This document shows positions 11,944 to 24,393 of a stretch of DNA of 64,000 bases, piece after piece. Position numbers and translations under genes: made by a program. Under the pieces are notes generated by a model, which was given only the letters and a program-made list of their open reading frames with translations, did not search any database and had not been told where the DNA came from. How positions within the stretch are numbered: position 1 is the first letter of the stretch; each line of letters begins with the position of its first letter. This stretch comes from Hyphodiscus hymeniophilus (taxonomy: Eukaryota; Ascomycota; Leotiomycetes; Helotiales; Hyphodiscaceae): positions 558,001-622,000 of the forward strand of contig VNKQ01000009.1 in NCBI GenBank assembly GCA_016508695.1, given 5' to 3'.

Positions 11944-14502
11944 TCAAAGTCGGGAACTGGCGATAGAAGACATCTCGCCTGGAGCGTGGTAAGTGGGTAC
12001 CTTCATATCAAGCGCCTCCCCGCTATAGCCAAGGTCTTCAGCGACAAGCATGGCGGCCTTCTCGCCAATAAGAAGAGCAGTGGAGTAAGTGTTGCATCCA
12101 ACATTATCAGGGCAGATCGAAAGATCAGCAACTTTGAGGTTCTTAACACCGTGGACATTGAGACGCTCATCAAGGACACCATGCTTGACGATGCTGTTTC
12201 CTTCCTTGGGGGCCATGGAGCATGTGCCAAGAGAGTGCCATGTAGTCTCAACGTGGCGCTTGACCCATTCCTCGACGTGTTCAATGTCTTTCTTGGAATA
12301 TTTGAGATCGTCGTACAAATCGCGCTGGTTGCTGTTGAGGAAGGAAGCCTTCGGCGGTTTGGCTGGCTCGACTGGCAACGACCACGAGCCGTGCTGCAAT
12401 CCGGCTGTGAGATTCCCGGGAAGAGCGTACGCCTTGGTGGTAGCTAGGTCCATGTCTTTGGCGCGAGCTTCGGAATTGAATGCATAGAAGGGGTGCATTG
12501 CCTGAACTTCACCAGCATAGGCATCCATGCGCCTGGCAGTCTCTCCTGGTAGGTCGTTAGTGGCCACCTTATCGTTACTTAATTTGGAAGTACTTACTTG
12601 ACTTGATATAGCCCCATACCATAGGTGCCATGTCACGCTCGTCATTCATGAAGCCTGCATCAAAGTCTGGCGCATCATATGGATTAGGTGAAAGGATATG
12701 GGTCGAACCACGGGAGAATGGGTACTCCAAAAAGCTGAAATAAGGAGTCAGTAGCGCCAAAAGCAAGTAAGACAATGCAAACCGAAGAGATAGCGTGGAG
12801 TTAATTGCAGACAGGTAGCTTACTGGAACATTGTGAAGAACTTCCCAGGAGGCATCAACATGTGATCACCAAACCATCTGTGGCAAGTCAGTCCCCAGAC
12901 CTCAATTGCGGATCCGTAGACTGAAACTTACCCGGCAATAACTGAATAATGCATGACCGGCTTGTCAGGTTTGTTTTTGAAGTAACTATCCCATCCGCTC
13001 CTGAAGTGTGGGGTAGGCCAAGAGTCCATTTCGTTCAATTCCTCCTCGGTAGGACGGATCTTGACGCCAGCATCAATACCATTGGTAGCGAGTGGCCCAG
13101 TACCCTTGAGATTCCATTCATCGAATACAGCTTTCTGGACTTCAGGAACGCCTCTAGCGAAATCGTCAAAACTCTCAGTGTCTAACACCGTCAGTCATCT
13201 TCTGTGAAAGGGATAATACAAGACTTACCGGGCTTAGCACGGAACACAGAGAACGTCAAGTAATGGTCCTGGAAATTGAGACCAACGCCTGGCAGGTCGA
13301 CAGTCGGCTTGACGCCAACCTTTTGCAACTTCTTGGGGTCACCGATACCGGATCGCTGAAGAATGAGTGGCGATGAGAGAGTACCGCCCGAAACTACAAT
13401 CTGCTTCCTGGCACGGAAAGTACGGGATTGTTGCTGCTTGGAGGAACTCGTATCAACAATGTTAGGTGTGAAGAGTAGGATTTGCTTACTGATGGGTGTA
13501 GAGGCTTGGTGGGGACGGTGCGCACGCCCACAGCTTTCCCGTTCTCCATAATAATTTTGTCCACTTTCGTGTTGCATTGAAGATGCAGATTATTATACTT
13601 GGAACGCGTGGAGTGGATGTAGGCGTGAGCGGAATCACTTCTTCGCCCAGTCTGGTAGTCATCAGCCTTGGTTTTGACTGGTGGGCCTAAACATTAAACT
13701 TACATCGCGGTTGATCCACTTGAGCCAATGCTCCGCACCACTATCCAACAGTTAGGATGGTTTCTGTCACTGTCAACGAGTTTCAGACTTACTGAGCAGT
13801 CACAAGATCTTGAAGATCATCAGTCGTCGGAATTCCCTGCGATTCAGCAGCACGAAGGAAGTCCTGCATGACCGGATAAGTGTAATTGCCGAACGAGACC
13901 TTGATCGGTCCCTCAAAACCGTGAATCTCCCTAGTTCTTCTTTAGCATATCGGGTACAACAAGACGTGGCTGGGGATTCTTACCTATTATTACAAGCGCG
14001 TTGATAGGTCTCATGCTTCCTCATCAGTGGAATCAGTTCTTTTGTGGTCCAGCCTTTGGCTTGAAAGTCATCGTAATCACTAGCTGATGCACGAGTGTAC
14101 ATCATGAAGTTGATGGATGAACCACCACCCAGGATATGAGCCGCGGGAACGATCGCTTTCCTGCCGTTCAGCCATTCGGATGGTCGTGAATGGTAAAATG
14201 AGGCAGTCTTGCTGTCTAGTTTCATATTACGCGGGACTAAAGAACGTTCAGATTTCTTGTGCTGGCATGTGCCAAGAGAGACTTACAGATGCCTGGACGA
14301 TAGACCCAGGGGTTGTTCAAATTTGATTCTCCAGCTTCAATCAGCAAGACTTGGAGATTGTGATCCAGATTGGCCAATCTAAGATGAGATCAGTAAGGAG
14401 GGTAGATTGAAGGAAGCTGAGAGAAGCTTGCCGTCCCGCAACAACACATCCACAACTCCCGCCTCCACACACAATGATATCAACTTCATCCGGAACGGTC
14501 AT
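11944..14502 (-). CDS. AOX1: Peroxisomal alcohol (methanol) oxidase, GMC family
   Basis: Eleven exons: 14502-14432, 14378-14287, 14236-13984, 13930-13793, 13740-13704, 13651-13490, 13436-13229, 13181-12932, 12877-12824, 12734-12598, 12545-11944; 667 residues, close to yeast AOX (663). FAD-dependent oxidation of short primary alcohols to aldehyde with H2O2 release, in peroxisomes. The N-terminal dinucleotide fold has GGGSCGCVVAGRL, the GMC signature block has ILGGGSSINFMMYTR, and the C-terminal catalytic region has TTWHSLGTCS (active-site His) and NVGCNTYSTALL (Asn). It ends in Ser-Arg-Leu, a PTS1 signal. All key residues are present, so the gene looks functional. Intron 1 uses a GC donor (gcaagc). 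The acceptor of intron 6 is ambiguous by 3 nt (13436 or 13433). An in-frame ATG lies upstream at 14544, but 14502 matches the family start. Glucose repression is expected for such genes. Confidence 0.96.
14379..14431 (-). other. GC-AG intron 1 of the alcohol oxidase gene
   Basis: A 53-nt intron with donor GCAAGC and acceptor TTAG. Removing it joins AG(R) to LANLDH in frame, as alcohol oxidases require. No GT donor nearby restores the frame. Confidence 0.85.
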
Positions 14503-14618
14503 ATTGAAGTATGCTACGATGTTCTCTGAGTGGATTTGACACACTGCACGATGAAGAATGTGCGAGAAGATTCGATGCTTCCTGAACAGGGCTCATGAAT
14601 CCTTTTAATCCAACTCAA

Positions 14619-14656
14619 CCCCGCGTATGCTGGCACACTACCAAGCAATCGCGGGG
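14619..14656. promoter_or_regulatory. Inverted pair of CreA/Cre1-type sites upstream of AOX1
   Basis: CCCCGCG at 14619-14625 and CGCGGGG at 14650-14656 form an inverted pair. Each contains GCGGGG, which fits the SYGGRG consensus of the fungal carbon catabolite repressor CreA/Cre1. They lie about 117 and 150 bp upstream of the proposed AOX1 start. Paired CreA sites are known to be the functional arrangement in several repressed promoters. Regulation here is inferred. Confidence 0.45.
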
Positions 14657-16730
14657 AGGAGGCACAGCTGAAGCGGAGTTGCTTCATTGAGGGGTTAAAA
14701 GATCACTTAATTGGATTCCAAATAGCCGTCTCACTGCAGCTTTGCAGTCTGAAAGCAGTATACAGCTCTTCTGACGTATTACCCCTCTTCATGATGAACT
14801 TGGCTCTCCTCAGAGCCAATTGGCAAAGTGAACGAAGACCGGAATATCCCCGAGTAAAGTCCATGAAGCTCCGGATTGAATGTTCTCTGGCTGGGAATAA
14901 ACCGGACTTGAGACGATCGAATAGAAGCTCAATCTCAAGTGCGAGTTTAGGGGTCTCAGACATGAACTTCAGGGCTTGCCCGCAGCATCCGGGGAGGTTC
15001 CACATTTACCCCGCAACCCAATGGAACGCTCTTACAGCCACTTTGGATCGAGTATCTTGACCTTGCTATCCACTCAAAAGTTTCAGTCTTGCATGAAAAC
15101 ATGAAAACATCTTGTGGCAGCTAGGCCCCGTGAGAAGCTCCTCCCCGATCTGAAATTACCCACGAACTTCGAGCCATGCTGACCTATACGAAAGAGATTC
15201 TTCGGCAGATACAGATATATGCTCGACACGGTCTCCCATCCTACGTAGGCGATGGGAAATTGTAAAGCAATTGTGATCCGGAGAATAAAAAGCTCAGACC
15301 CTGATGCCAACATTAGCCTGTACTATCGAACGATCCGGACTTGCATGGCGTAAGTTAGGGTGTGCCATCCGGTCAGGGATCTCCATGATCGGCAAGCAAT
15401 CGGGCAGAAAGGTGAAATAGCGCTCTGCTGCAAAATCCAGACGCCAACCCCATCTTCCTCGGCTTCGTTGGTCGGTGTACGATGGGGCGAGAGAGAGCAG
15501 GGACCTGAAGCGTGGAGGCGTGAGGGGTAAACTTTACGCGAGCCGGTCTCGAGTGGGGGAGGGGCATACTGAGGCCAGTGGGTACAGTAGGTATGCGAGT
15601 CAGAGGTTTGCGGGGTAGTTGCCGCTCTTAGTTGAAAGTCGCTTCCGACTTGTCATACAAATATTGACCCCGAAAATAGACTTTTGGCTCCCTCTCAAAC
15701 TCTTGGAAGGGAGTTCGAATGAGGGGTAACTGTCGCCCGTGCCATCTGGGCACAGGAGGCCCCATGCGCGACTTGCTGTGTTTGTATCCAATTGTCTTCG
15801 CAGAAAGACAGACTTTCTTTCTTCTAGCCTGCGGACTTTATTTGAACCCGTCGAGCTATGTATGCGGCACGATGGATATACGAGATAGCGGAAGCTCACC
15901 GTATTGGACGAGAAGTACTACCTCCTCCACGACGGCCTCGTGTACTCAGCAGGAAGATTCCTGATGCACGGCGAATCCCATTTGTTCCTTGTCCTTATTG
16001 TGGTCTGAATAAGGCAACTCCTCTCGTCCGTGACACGGCTTATAACGCCGTGTAGCATCCCGTGCATGAGCACATCGATGACCGACGAGCGCGCAATTCA
16101 AGAAGAAATTATGCTTCCGCCGCCACTCGGTGCGAAAGTCTTTGCCCGTTCGTAGCCGTTGAATAGCGTAGTCATGTTACAGCAGATGCGAAACCACTGG
16201 CTCTGGATTGTCGAGGGTTGAATATCTGCTTCTGTAAAGATCAGGACAGTGGTTCAGTAGTGCCGATGTCGACTTGTTCTCAAAACTATCAGAATATGCT
16301 TCTCCAAAGCTGGAGTACGGCTGCTGCTGTCCACGAGCTATGTGAAGGTTAATACCAATTGAAAGACCAACGGATGACACTGAAGTTGTCACGACTGGAC
16401 TGCCCACGAGTACATGGCAACGGCGTCTCCAAGCCAAATCCAGGCGCCACTAATTCGGTAGTTGTAGTCTTCGAATTTGCAACAGGACGGTCCCAGACTT
16501 ACGTTCTTGAAAGCAAAATGAATATGTAACAGAGCGGCCCATTAGTGGTCCCACAATCTGTAAAGCAAGCCGATTGCTCTCTATCTATGAAATGTTGTAG
16601 ATCCGTTTTTCAGCGATAGGTAGCGAAAATACGATTGGCGTATGTTTCGGCGAAGGCATTGAAAATAGTGCTTCAAATTCCAGCCGCCCTACCAGTCGAG
16701 TTTGAGATTTGCAGGTACCCAATTGGGCTA
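14657..16730. other. Intergenic region, no supported gene
   Basis: Upstream of AOX1. Several short frames of fewer than 100 codons overlap on opposite strands without motif or splice support. Confidence 0.5.
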
Positions 16731-17890
16731 TCACCAGGAAATGAGGAGGATGGTTTTCCGTCGGAGAAGTTTGCCCACTGCGAAAATAAGCTGTGCCAGT
16801 TCCAGAGTGTAGGCACCACGAGCAAATAGCCTGGAGCTGTACAGCCAGGTAATGTCGACATTGATGAAAGGGCCGCTGCAGTTTGGCACGACAGCATCAA
16901 CGTTGGCCTCCATGTCTGGTGAGATCACGTTAGATGGGCTAAAATCGACATGGAATCATGTGCCATAAGAGAGAAGATGAGGGGATGTGAGAGATGCACC
17001 CAATGCTGCTCGCAAAACATTGAGAGGATGAAATCATGATACCCGAGCGAACTAAAAGCGCCATTCAAAATGTAGGGCCTCAGATCCCATCTGAATGTAC
17101 TCCAAAACGCAGCGAAATACACAACTTCTCGACAAAGGAACACTCACCTCTAACTCCAGGAATGTGGGTGAGGCAGGTGATCGTTCTCCTCAACATAGTC
17201 AGAAATGAACATCAAAGCTTCGAAAGCACGCTCGTCTCAATTTCGACGGGGGATGAAAAATCCATGTAGAGCTCTTGGTAAGGCCTTTGCTAGGAACATC
17301 CAGTTGATCATAAAGGAGTGAGGCTTTGAGGTTGGTCTTTGCGAGTGCAGGAGCCAGCTCCTCCACAAACGCGATATTGCGTGGAGTTGCATATCGCACA
17401 TCCTGCGGTATCTTGACGGGAAGTTCTTGGAGATACCGAATACAGTTGTCGTTGTCCATATAACGGGGCTGCAGCAGGATGGCAGCCGCCATGTGCTTGT
17501 CCGCTCCTCAAAAGTTCAAGCTCTCTCTCTCTCTCTCTCTTGCAACGAGGTAATTGAACCTGAACCTGGTGGGGCCGAATCTATTCCGAAGAGGTACAAC
17601 CCAATCCTGAGGCAAAATGAGAATCGGAAGTCCGACCTTCATTCCTCGTCTCAAGATTTGGACTTGCTTGAGTCGATGCGATCTATGGCCCCGTACCGAC
17701 TCCCAAGCAAGACTGGCACCTCATCTGACAGCTGTGACTTATGGTACCACTGAGGTAACTGATCGAGAGGAGAACTTCTCAGTATTGCCGACAGCTTGAA
17801 AACTTCACAAAGGCAATCATCAAGTATCGAAGGTAGCTTGAAAGCAAAGCCTCGCGAGATTAAATCGGGAAGGACATGACCTCGGCTCAA
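16731..17890 (-). pseudogene. Unrecognised minus-strand coding remnant, left of the transposon
   Basis: Several adjoining minus-strand frames have protein-like composition, including segments around PQDVRYATPRNIAFVEEL (17200-17490), FEALMFISDYVEEND (about 17210-17250 in another frame), VGLPILILPQDWVVPL (about 17590-17650) and NVDITWLYSSRLFARG (about 16810-16870). They change frame repeatedly and contain stops, so no intact gene can be modelled. I do not recognise the family. The trace ends just short of the retrotransposon and another minus-strand trace starts just beyond it, which suggests one older gene. Confidence 0.3.
17521..17540. repeat. (CT)10 microsatellite
   Basis: Ten CT units (GA on the minus strand), lying inside the left coding remnant. 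Confidence 0.9.
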
Positions 17891-17912
17891 ATGCAGTCAC
17901 GTGCCTGTCAAT

Positions 17913-17917
17913 GAAGG
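17913..17917. repeat. Left target-site duplication, GAAGG
   Basis: Five bases directly before the left LTR, repeated directly after the right LTR at 24389-24393. Confidence 0.9.
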
Positions 17918-18058
17918 TGTTAGGGAATGCTCCCTTACCATACTATACCTATACCTCGCTTAGCCCACTAGCGTTCCTACAGGGAATATATATAGCTTCC
18001 CTATACTTAGCTTCTCAATTATACTTAATTACTATACTAAATAGAATGTTGTCTCACA
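17918..18058 (+). repeat. Left LTR (141 bp)
   Basis: Starts TGTTAGGG and ends GTCTCACA (TG...CA). It pairs over its whole length with 24248-24388. By hand alignment there are 12 differences, all transitions, and no indels. Confidence 0.95.
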
Positions 18059-21000
18059 AATAGTAGTAATACCGTTAAAGCTTTTATTTCTACTAGCCTA
18101 GGCACTAAGAAGTAAAGAACCAAATTAGATCTTAGACTAATTACTAAAAGACCTCCCTATAAATAATTCCGCCCGAATCGATAATCTTATTTTATAAGTT
18201 ATATAACTATATAAACTCTATTTATACTCTTAGTCTTTCCGCGCAAAATTATTAAAGGAATAGCTAGAAAAAATCCGAGCTATTTATAATCGAATTTATT
18301 CTATAAAATTTAATACTATTATTATACTTCTTAACTAGATTAATAAATATAATAACGCCCTTTAAGTAGCTAAAGACCTTATCGCGATATTATTTAAAGC
18401 CTTAATATTACTTAATACTTACTTAGCTCCTTTATTTCTTTTCCTTTTAATATAAGATAAGAGATTAAGTATACCTCCTAATATAAGTAATAGCGGAAGT
18501 AAAATCTTTAGTACTAGACCTATTAGACCTACTAGACCTATTCCCTTAGTAGCTCCTTTAATAATATTATCGAATACTTAGTTTTAAAGCCTCTTAATAA
18601 CTCTAACTAATACTAATAATAATAATAATAATAATAATATTCCGCTCTCTTTACCTTATAATAAATCCTTTAAACTATACGAGTTAAGTATCTTCGAACT
18701 AAATAATAAAGCCTATAATAACGAAATCCTTAATAATAAGATAGTTTATTATAATATATTTAGCTTTATACGCTATATACGTACTAAGGTCTAACTTTTA
18801 AGAGCCTAGACGAGCGAAAAGATTACTATAAAACTTAATTAGTATTTATATAATAAAGCTAAAGCTTAGTATATATTAGAGATTTTAAATATAACGCGAG
18901 TAAGGCTAAGAATAAGAGTTAAACTATAGTATATTAAGCTAAAAGCCCGCTTCTGGGAATCTCTAGAAAATGCTCTAACTCGTCTAGAGAATTTAAAGTA
19001 CTCTATTTATAATACTCGAAATCGGAAGGATCCTAAAGAATATATTTAAGCTATTATTATTAATTCTCTTAGTATAAGTATTATAACGTTAAAAGTAGCT
19101 TAAATTCTTATAGCCTATTAATATTTGGCACTAAAATTAAGGATAATAATCCTAATTCTTATATTTGCGACTATGTTAACTAACTTTATTAAATACTTTA
19201 TAATAGTTAAGTTAACTTAGTTTAATATCTATAATAAGAATTAACGTTTTTAGAATTTATATTAATCTCTATTTTAGTCGTCTCCTTTTGCACGTTAAAG
19301 TTAAAATTAAAATTAAAATCCTTGTCTATAAGGAAATTAAAATAATAAATTAACTTATACTCTAAAGCTTAAAGATAAGGCAATAGAATAAAAGCCTGCG
19401 AGATAGTATTAACCCGATTAAAAGCCTTAATACCCTTAATACTAAAATCGGAATTATAATCGTTATAATAGGAAAAGAAATTAGAATATATTATAAAAGG
19501 CAAAAGCGTTTTAAACTAAAGAAAAAGAGAATTAAGAATATATAAATATAATAAATAGAAACTTAAGAGATTAAGAAGGGAATAGTTATAATAATTAATA
19601 ATACGAAGGGATAGAATAATAAAACGAGGAAATAAACGCAAATTAAGTAGCGCCGGATATTAAGCGAAATATTAACTTAAATACCCGAAATTAAGGCCCG
19701 AATATCTAAGATTCTAAAATTTATATAGGAAATTAAATACCTAAGAGGTTTACTTTAGATTTTAATTTTTAATACTTAAAGTCAAAATCCGGATATTAAT
19801 TAAATATTTCTAAACTAAAATACTTATATAGAATCTATTACTTAGGATTCCCCTTAGATAACTTATTATATAAATACCTCCTTACTTATAAGAGTCCGCC
19901 TCGTATCTAACCTTAATTTATAGCTAAGAATATCTAATAATATCTAACCCTAAGCCTAACTCTTATTTAAGAACTATTACTAGTATATTTCTATATTAAA
20001 CCAAGTATCTAAGTCGTCTTATTTATAATACTAGTATTAACTAATCTTCTAAGATACGCTTTTAGAGGCAAAAGATACGTATAGCTAAAGGTTATTATCG
20101 AGTCCCCCTAAAATAACTAAGATATAGCCTACTTAGATACTAACTATAGTATATTGCTTATAAATTCTAAATTCCTTATAAAATATATACTTATAACGAA
20201 GGTACTTATAATACTTATACTAATAACCGTTTAGGGTATAAGTATAACCTTATATAATATTATTAAGTTCGCTAAGCTTAAGATATTTATCTTTAGCGAA
20301 AATAAGCTTATTACTCGTATTATTAAAGAAGTATATATTATTAACAATTTAAAAGCAAATATATTACTTAGAATTAATATAACTATTCTAAAAGAGTAAC
20401 TAATTAACCTTAATACGTATAAACTTATTATACTATATAACGCGAATATAATAATACTTATTATAATCGAGGCCCTTTAACGTAAGTAGAGATCTATTCT
20501 AATATACTCAAAATCTAAGATTAAAATCCCTTTATAATTAAAAAGAATAATTCTAATTTCAAGTAAAAAAAGTTTTTTCTAATTAATAAAGAAACGAGAT
20601 TTTTTATATAAGCTAATAATATCTTTAAATTTTATAATATTTTTATAGCTCCTTAATAGTAAATGCGGCTTAGTCCTCGTATAAAATAAATATATATTCT
20701 TTGTCTTTATTAGTAAAAATAAATTACTAGGATATATTAAAGACGATAATTATAATTAAATACTAAAAGTATACAAATAAGACGTTTATTACTTAATAGT
20801 AATAAAAGAGACTAAGAAATCGCTTATAACCAAGGGTATTCTAGTATCCGTCTTTAAAACTAACAATATAAAAGAGAAAACGCTATATAATAGTATTATA
20901 ATTCGCGGATCTTAATACGACCAAGTCGAATTAATAAAACTTATAAGCCACTTCTCTAACGTATAATAAAACAAAAAGAGCTTTGTTATTCCCCTAAATA

Positions 21001-21199
21001 GCAAATAGCTTTATATTCCCTTAATTAATAATTAGGAAATAAAATATAAACTTATATAAGCTCGTATTTACTAATCTAATAAAGCTAATTAAAAGGCGAT
21101 TAATAAAGTATTTAATAAGTTATATAAGCAAGGTAAATTACGTTAAATAACCGAGCTTACGCTATTTAGCTTTCTTTATTTTATTATTTAAAAGATAAT

Positions 21200-21540
21200 A
21201 AAGTAAAAAAAGAAGGCTAAGGTTATTATTAATATTAGAGCTCTTAATTAAATAACTCTTTATAATACGTATCTAATTCCCTTATAAGTTAATATTATTA
21301 GTATAATCGCAAATTACTATTATATTTTAGTCCTTAATTACGCGTTATTTTTCTTTTAATAACTAACTTCTCTTAAAGATTAATACTATCTTATAATAAT
21401 CTCTTATCGTAGTTAAGAAACCTTCTTTTGCCCTATAATGGGATTTCGTAATAGTATTTAGTATATATAGCGTATAATAGACCGATTACTATACTCTTTA
21501 TACGATTTCGTAAGAGCTTATATTAATAATCTTATAATCT
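21200..21540 (+). pseudogene. Reverse transcriptase ghost of the retrotransposon
   Basis: Plus-strand translation shows RT signature remnants, CPIMGFRNS and the polymerase box as YINN, scattered among stops. The Asp to Asn changes at the catalytic box are G-to-A transitions expected from RIP and by themselves would abolish activity. Confidence 0.8.
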
Positions 21541-22849
21541 TTTTAAAAATATTTAAAGATTATATTAATTATTTATCTTAAGTTTTATATATTATTAAAT
21601 AACAAAATATCGAGTTATTAGCTAAGAAATTATTCTTATTATACTTATTAGTATAATTACTAAGACAAAAGGTTAATATACTAGGATTATCTATAGATAA
21701 AGAAAAGCTAAAAGCAATTTTATCTTTAAAATTTCCCCTAAACCTTAAATAACTTAATTATTACTTAGGGCTTATTAGTTTCCTCTACTATTATATTCGA
21801 GACTATACGATTATTATAACGCCTCTTAAAGATAAAAAGGCTAAGCTTTATTACTATTTCTATTCTAAAAACATTATAGTAAAACTAAAGTAATAGTAAG
21901 TAATAGCTAAGACTTTACTTGATAATCTTTTATAAGAGAAAAAACTTATATTTAAAGAAACTTAAACGTAATTTATATCGCTAAGTATACTTTATTATTA
22001 TAACTATAAGAAAATACTTTACGTTAATATAAATATATTAGGTCTAGGAATTAGAGTAATAGTATATTACTCTAATATTAACTTACTTACTTAAAAATTA
22101 ATATAACTAATTATTTTCTTATCGCGACGCTTAAAAGTAATAAAGTATAATTACTAGCCTATAAAGCTCGAAATAGCTAGACTAGTATAAGTTATAATTA
22201 AGCTAAGACATCTTATTAAAGCCGTAAAAGTAAATATAGTAATTTTTACTAATTATAATATAATAATATAAATTATAACTTAAACCTTAATAATAATAAT
22301 AAGCCTTATTAGAATAAACACTTAATATCTATAGAGTTTAGAATTCTTATTCCAATTTAGAATCTAGGTTCGATATAAGCTAGGCAAACTAAATATTATT
22401 ACAAATTTACTATTAAGACTTGATTCTTATAATAGCTTAAACTTAGAGAATTAAAAATCAGGAAATTAAGTAATAGTTTTATATATATTATTTATAATAA
22501 TAGGAATAAACGAAATTTGTATATATTTAGTTATAATAGTTTAAATCGCGCTAAAATTAATTAACGAAATTAAAGAAGTATATAAATTAAATAAGAGATA
22601 CTTAAGAATTTTCGAAATTCTAATAGATAATAATAAATTAAACGAAAATATAGTAAAACTATTATTCAAAATCGATAATAGCTTAATTATAATAAAACTA
22701 AACAAATTATATTAAACTAAGAGACTAGTAATTCCAAAATTAATATTAGGCAAAATCCTTAATATCGCTTATAATGCCTAAGACTATTATAGTTTTATTT
22801 AATTATTTTAAACTATTTCTAAAAAATTTTACGTTTTCGATATTTTAAA

Positions 22850-23340
22850 GGTAATTCGGGTATATCTCTAGTATTACTACCCTTATTAGATTATATAAAT
22901 ACTTAGGCATAAACCCTACGGATCTCTCTAACTAATTATTACCCCTTCTCGAATTTTCTATACTATTACTATTAATTTTATTCTCGTAATACCCTTAATT
23001 ATCTAAGGCTTTAACTATATTATAACTATTTTTAAGAAACTATTTAAAGTAATTACTCTTATACTAGAAAAGAAGGACTAGAGTAAAGCTTAATAGGGAT
23101 AAGCTTTAATTAATTAACTACTTCTCTTACTTTAGGGTTTGCCTTTTATTATTATTTTAAATAAGGACCTAAAATTTACAAGTCAAATATAAAAGATAAT
23201 CTTTATTTACCTTAAGATAAAGACACTATTCTTAATAGTATAATACCCGTAAACTAACGGATTAATAAAACGGATAAACTAATATATTAAAATTACCTTC
23301 TATTATTTTATAATAAGGCTTAATAATATCGCAGAATAAC
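22850..23340 (+). pseudogene. Integrase ghost of the retrotransposon
   Basis: Fragments of the gypsy integrase catalytic core are readable in the plus frame (LKFTSQI near 23170 and TNGLIKRIN near 23257), broken by stops. Its position after the RT supports Ty3/gypsy order. Confidence 0.75.
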
Positions 23341-24247
23341 TAATGCTTATTCCCCGCATATATATAATAGTTACAATAGTAACTACTAGAAGTACGGGAA
23401 TATTATTATTAAAGCTCTTATTTAGATAGTATAGTCGTAACCCATTAAATATTATTATAGACTTACTTATCGATATAAGTAACGCTAAGATTAAAGTATA
23501 CAAATAAAATTAAGTAGTATTTCTAGCTATTACGTTTAAGGCAAAGAGATAAGATATAGTAATTAGTAATATAAATAAACTATCGCTTCTCTTAGCTATA
23601 GATATATTAAAGCTATTCGCATTAATAATAAAAAAGTATTACGATAATAAGCATTAAAAGATATTCTTTAAACTAAACAATTTTATACTCCTTTAACTAT
23701 ATAAAGGATATAATGTTCTTAGCTTATAAGATTATAATAAAAAACTTAAGTAATAATTCGCTAGCTTATTTAAAGTTTTAAAGCGAATTAGTAAGCTAGC
23801 GTATCGCATTAAACTTCCTTTATTAATAAAGATATACTTTATTATTAGTATTATATACCTCGAGAAATTGCTTAATCCTATAAAAGACCTATTTAAAAGG
23901 ATTCCTTATAATAACGCAATAAATACTACTATCTTACAATAGGTAAGAGATAATAGAAAAGAATTAACGCTAGACATCGAGAAAATTCTATATAAACGAG
24001 TTATTAAAAAAGGAGCTAGAGAATTAATTAAGTTTCTTATACGATTTGTTAGTTTTATAATAAAATATAATAAGTAATTAATATTTAGAGACGTCTCTTT
24101 ATAAATAAGAAGAGACTTTAAGAGAAGAGAATTTGTATAAATAAGAATAATAATTAGTTATTAATAATAATAATATTCTAATGGTTATTTACTCTTTATC
24201 GCTAGTAATTTTGCTTTAGGGCAAAGCATATTTTCGTCGGCGGAACT

Positions 24248-24388
24248 TATTAGGGAATACTCCCTTACTATACTATACCTATACCTTGCTTAGCCTACTA
24301 GCGTTCCCATAAGGAATATATATAGCTTCCCTATACTTAGCTTCTCAATTATACTTAATTACCATACCAAATGGAACGTTGTCTCACA
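24248..24388 (+). repeat. Right LTR (141 bp)
   Basis: Begins TATTAGGG, where the left copy has TGTTAGGG, and ends GTCTCACA. Same length as the left LTR. Confidence 0.95.
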
Positions 24389-24393
24389 GAAGG
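24389..24393. repeat. Right target-site duplication, GAAGG
   Basis: Identical to the 5 bases before the left LTR and not mutated. Confidence 0.9.

Larger units (their letters stand above)
17918..24388 (+). mobile_element. RIP-degraded Ty3/gypsy (chromovirus-like) LTR retrotransposon
   Basis: A 6,471-bp element bounded by 141-bp LTRs and a 5-bp GAAGG target duplication. The interior is extremely AT-rich, dense in TpA and full of stops in every frame, the mark of RIP, so no protein can be made. Ghost domains are still readable on the plus strand. A reverse transcriptase lies near 21200-21540, with CPIMGFRNS and a YxDD site now reading YINN (two GAT to AAT changes at 21525-21530). A gypsy integrase core lies near 22850-23340 (traces of DxxFTSQIW and P-TNG-RTN). 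A trace at about 23968-24075 resembles a chromodomain (EKILYKRV...FLIRFV). The order RT then integrase defines Ty3/gypsy as opposed to Ty1/copia. Gag is presumably near 18.6-19.4 kb but I could not recognise it. Confidence 0.95.

Noticed and set aside
15858..16055. Short plus ORF with PCPYCGLNKATPL, zinc-ribbon-like
   Set aside because: Only 65 codons with one CxxC pair, no second pair, and no splice partner.
18614..18640. AAT repeat as a separate microsatellite
   Set aside because: It lies within the RIP-degraded element, where AAT runs arise from mutation; not listed as its own feature.
23303..23503. 66-codon hydrophobic minus-strand ORF inside the AT-rich block
   Set aside because: AT-rich RIP sequence yields Ile/Leu-rich frames by chance, and it lies antisense to the integrase ghost.
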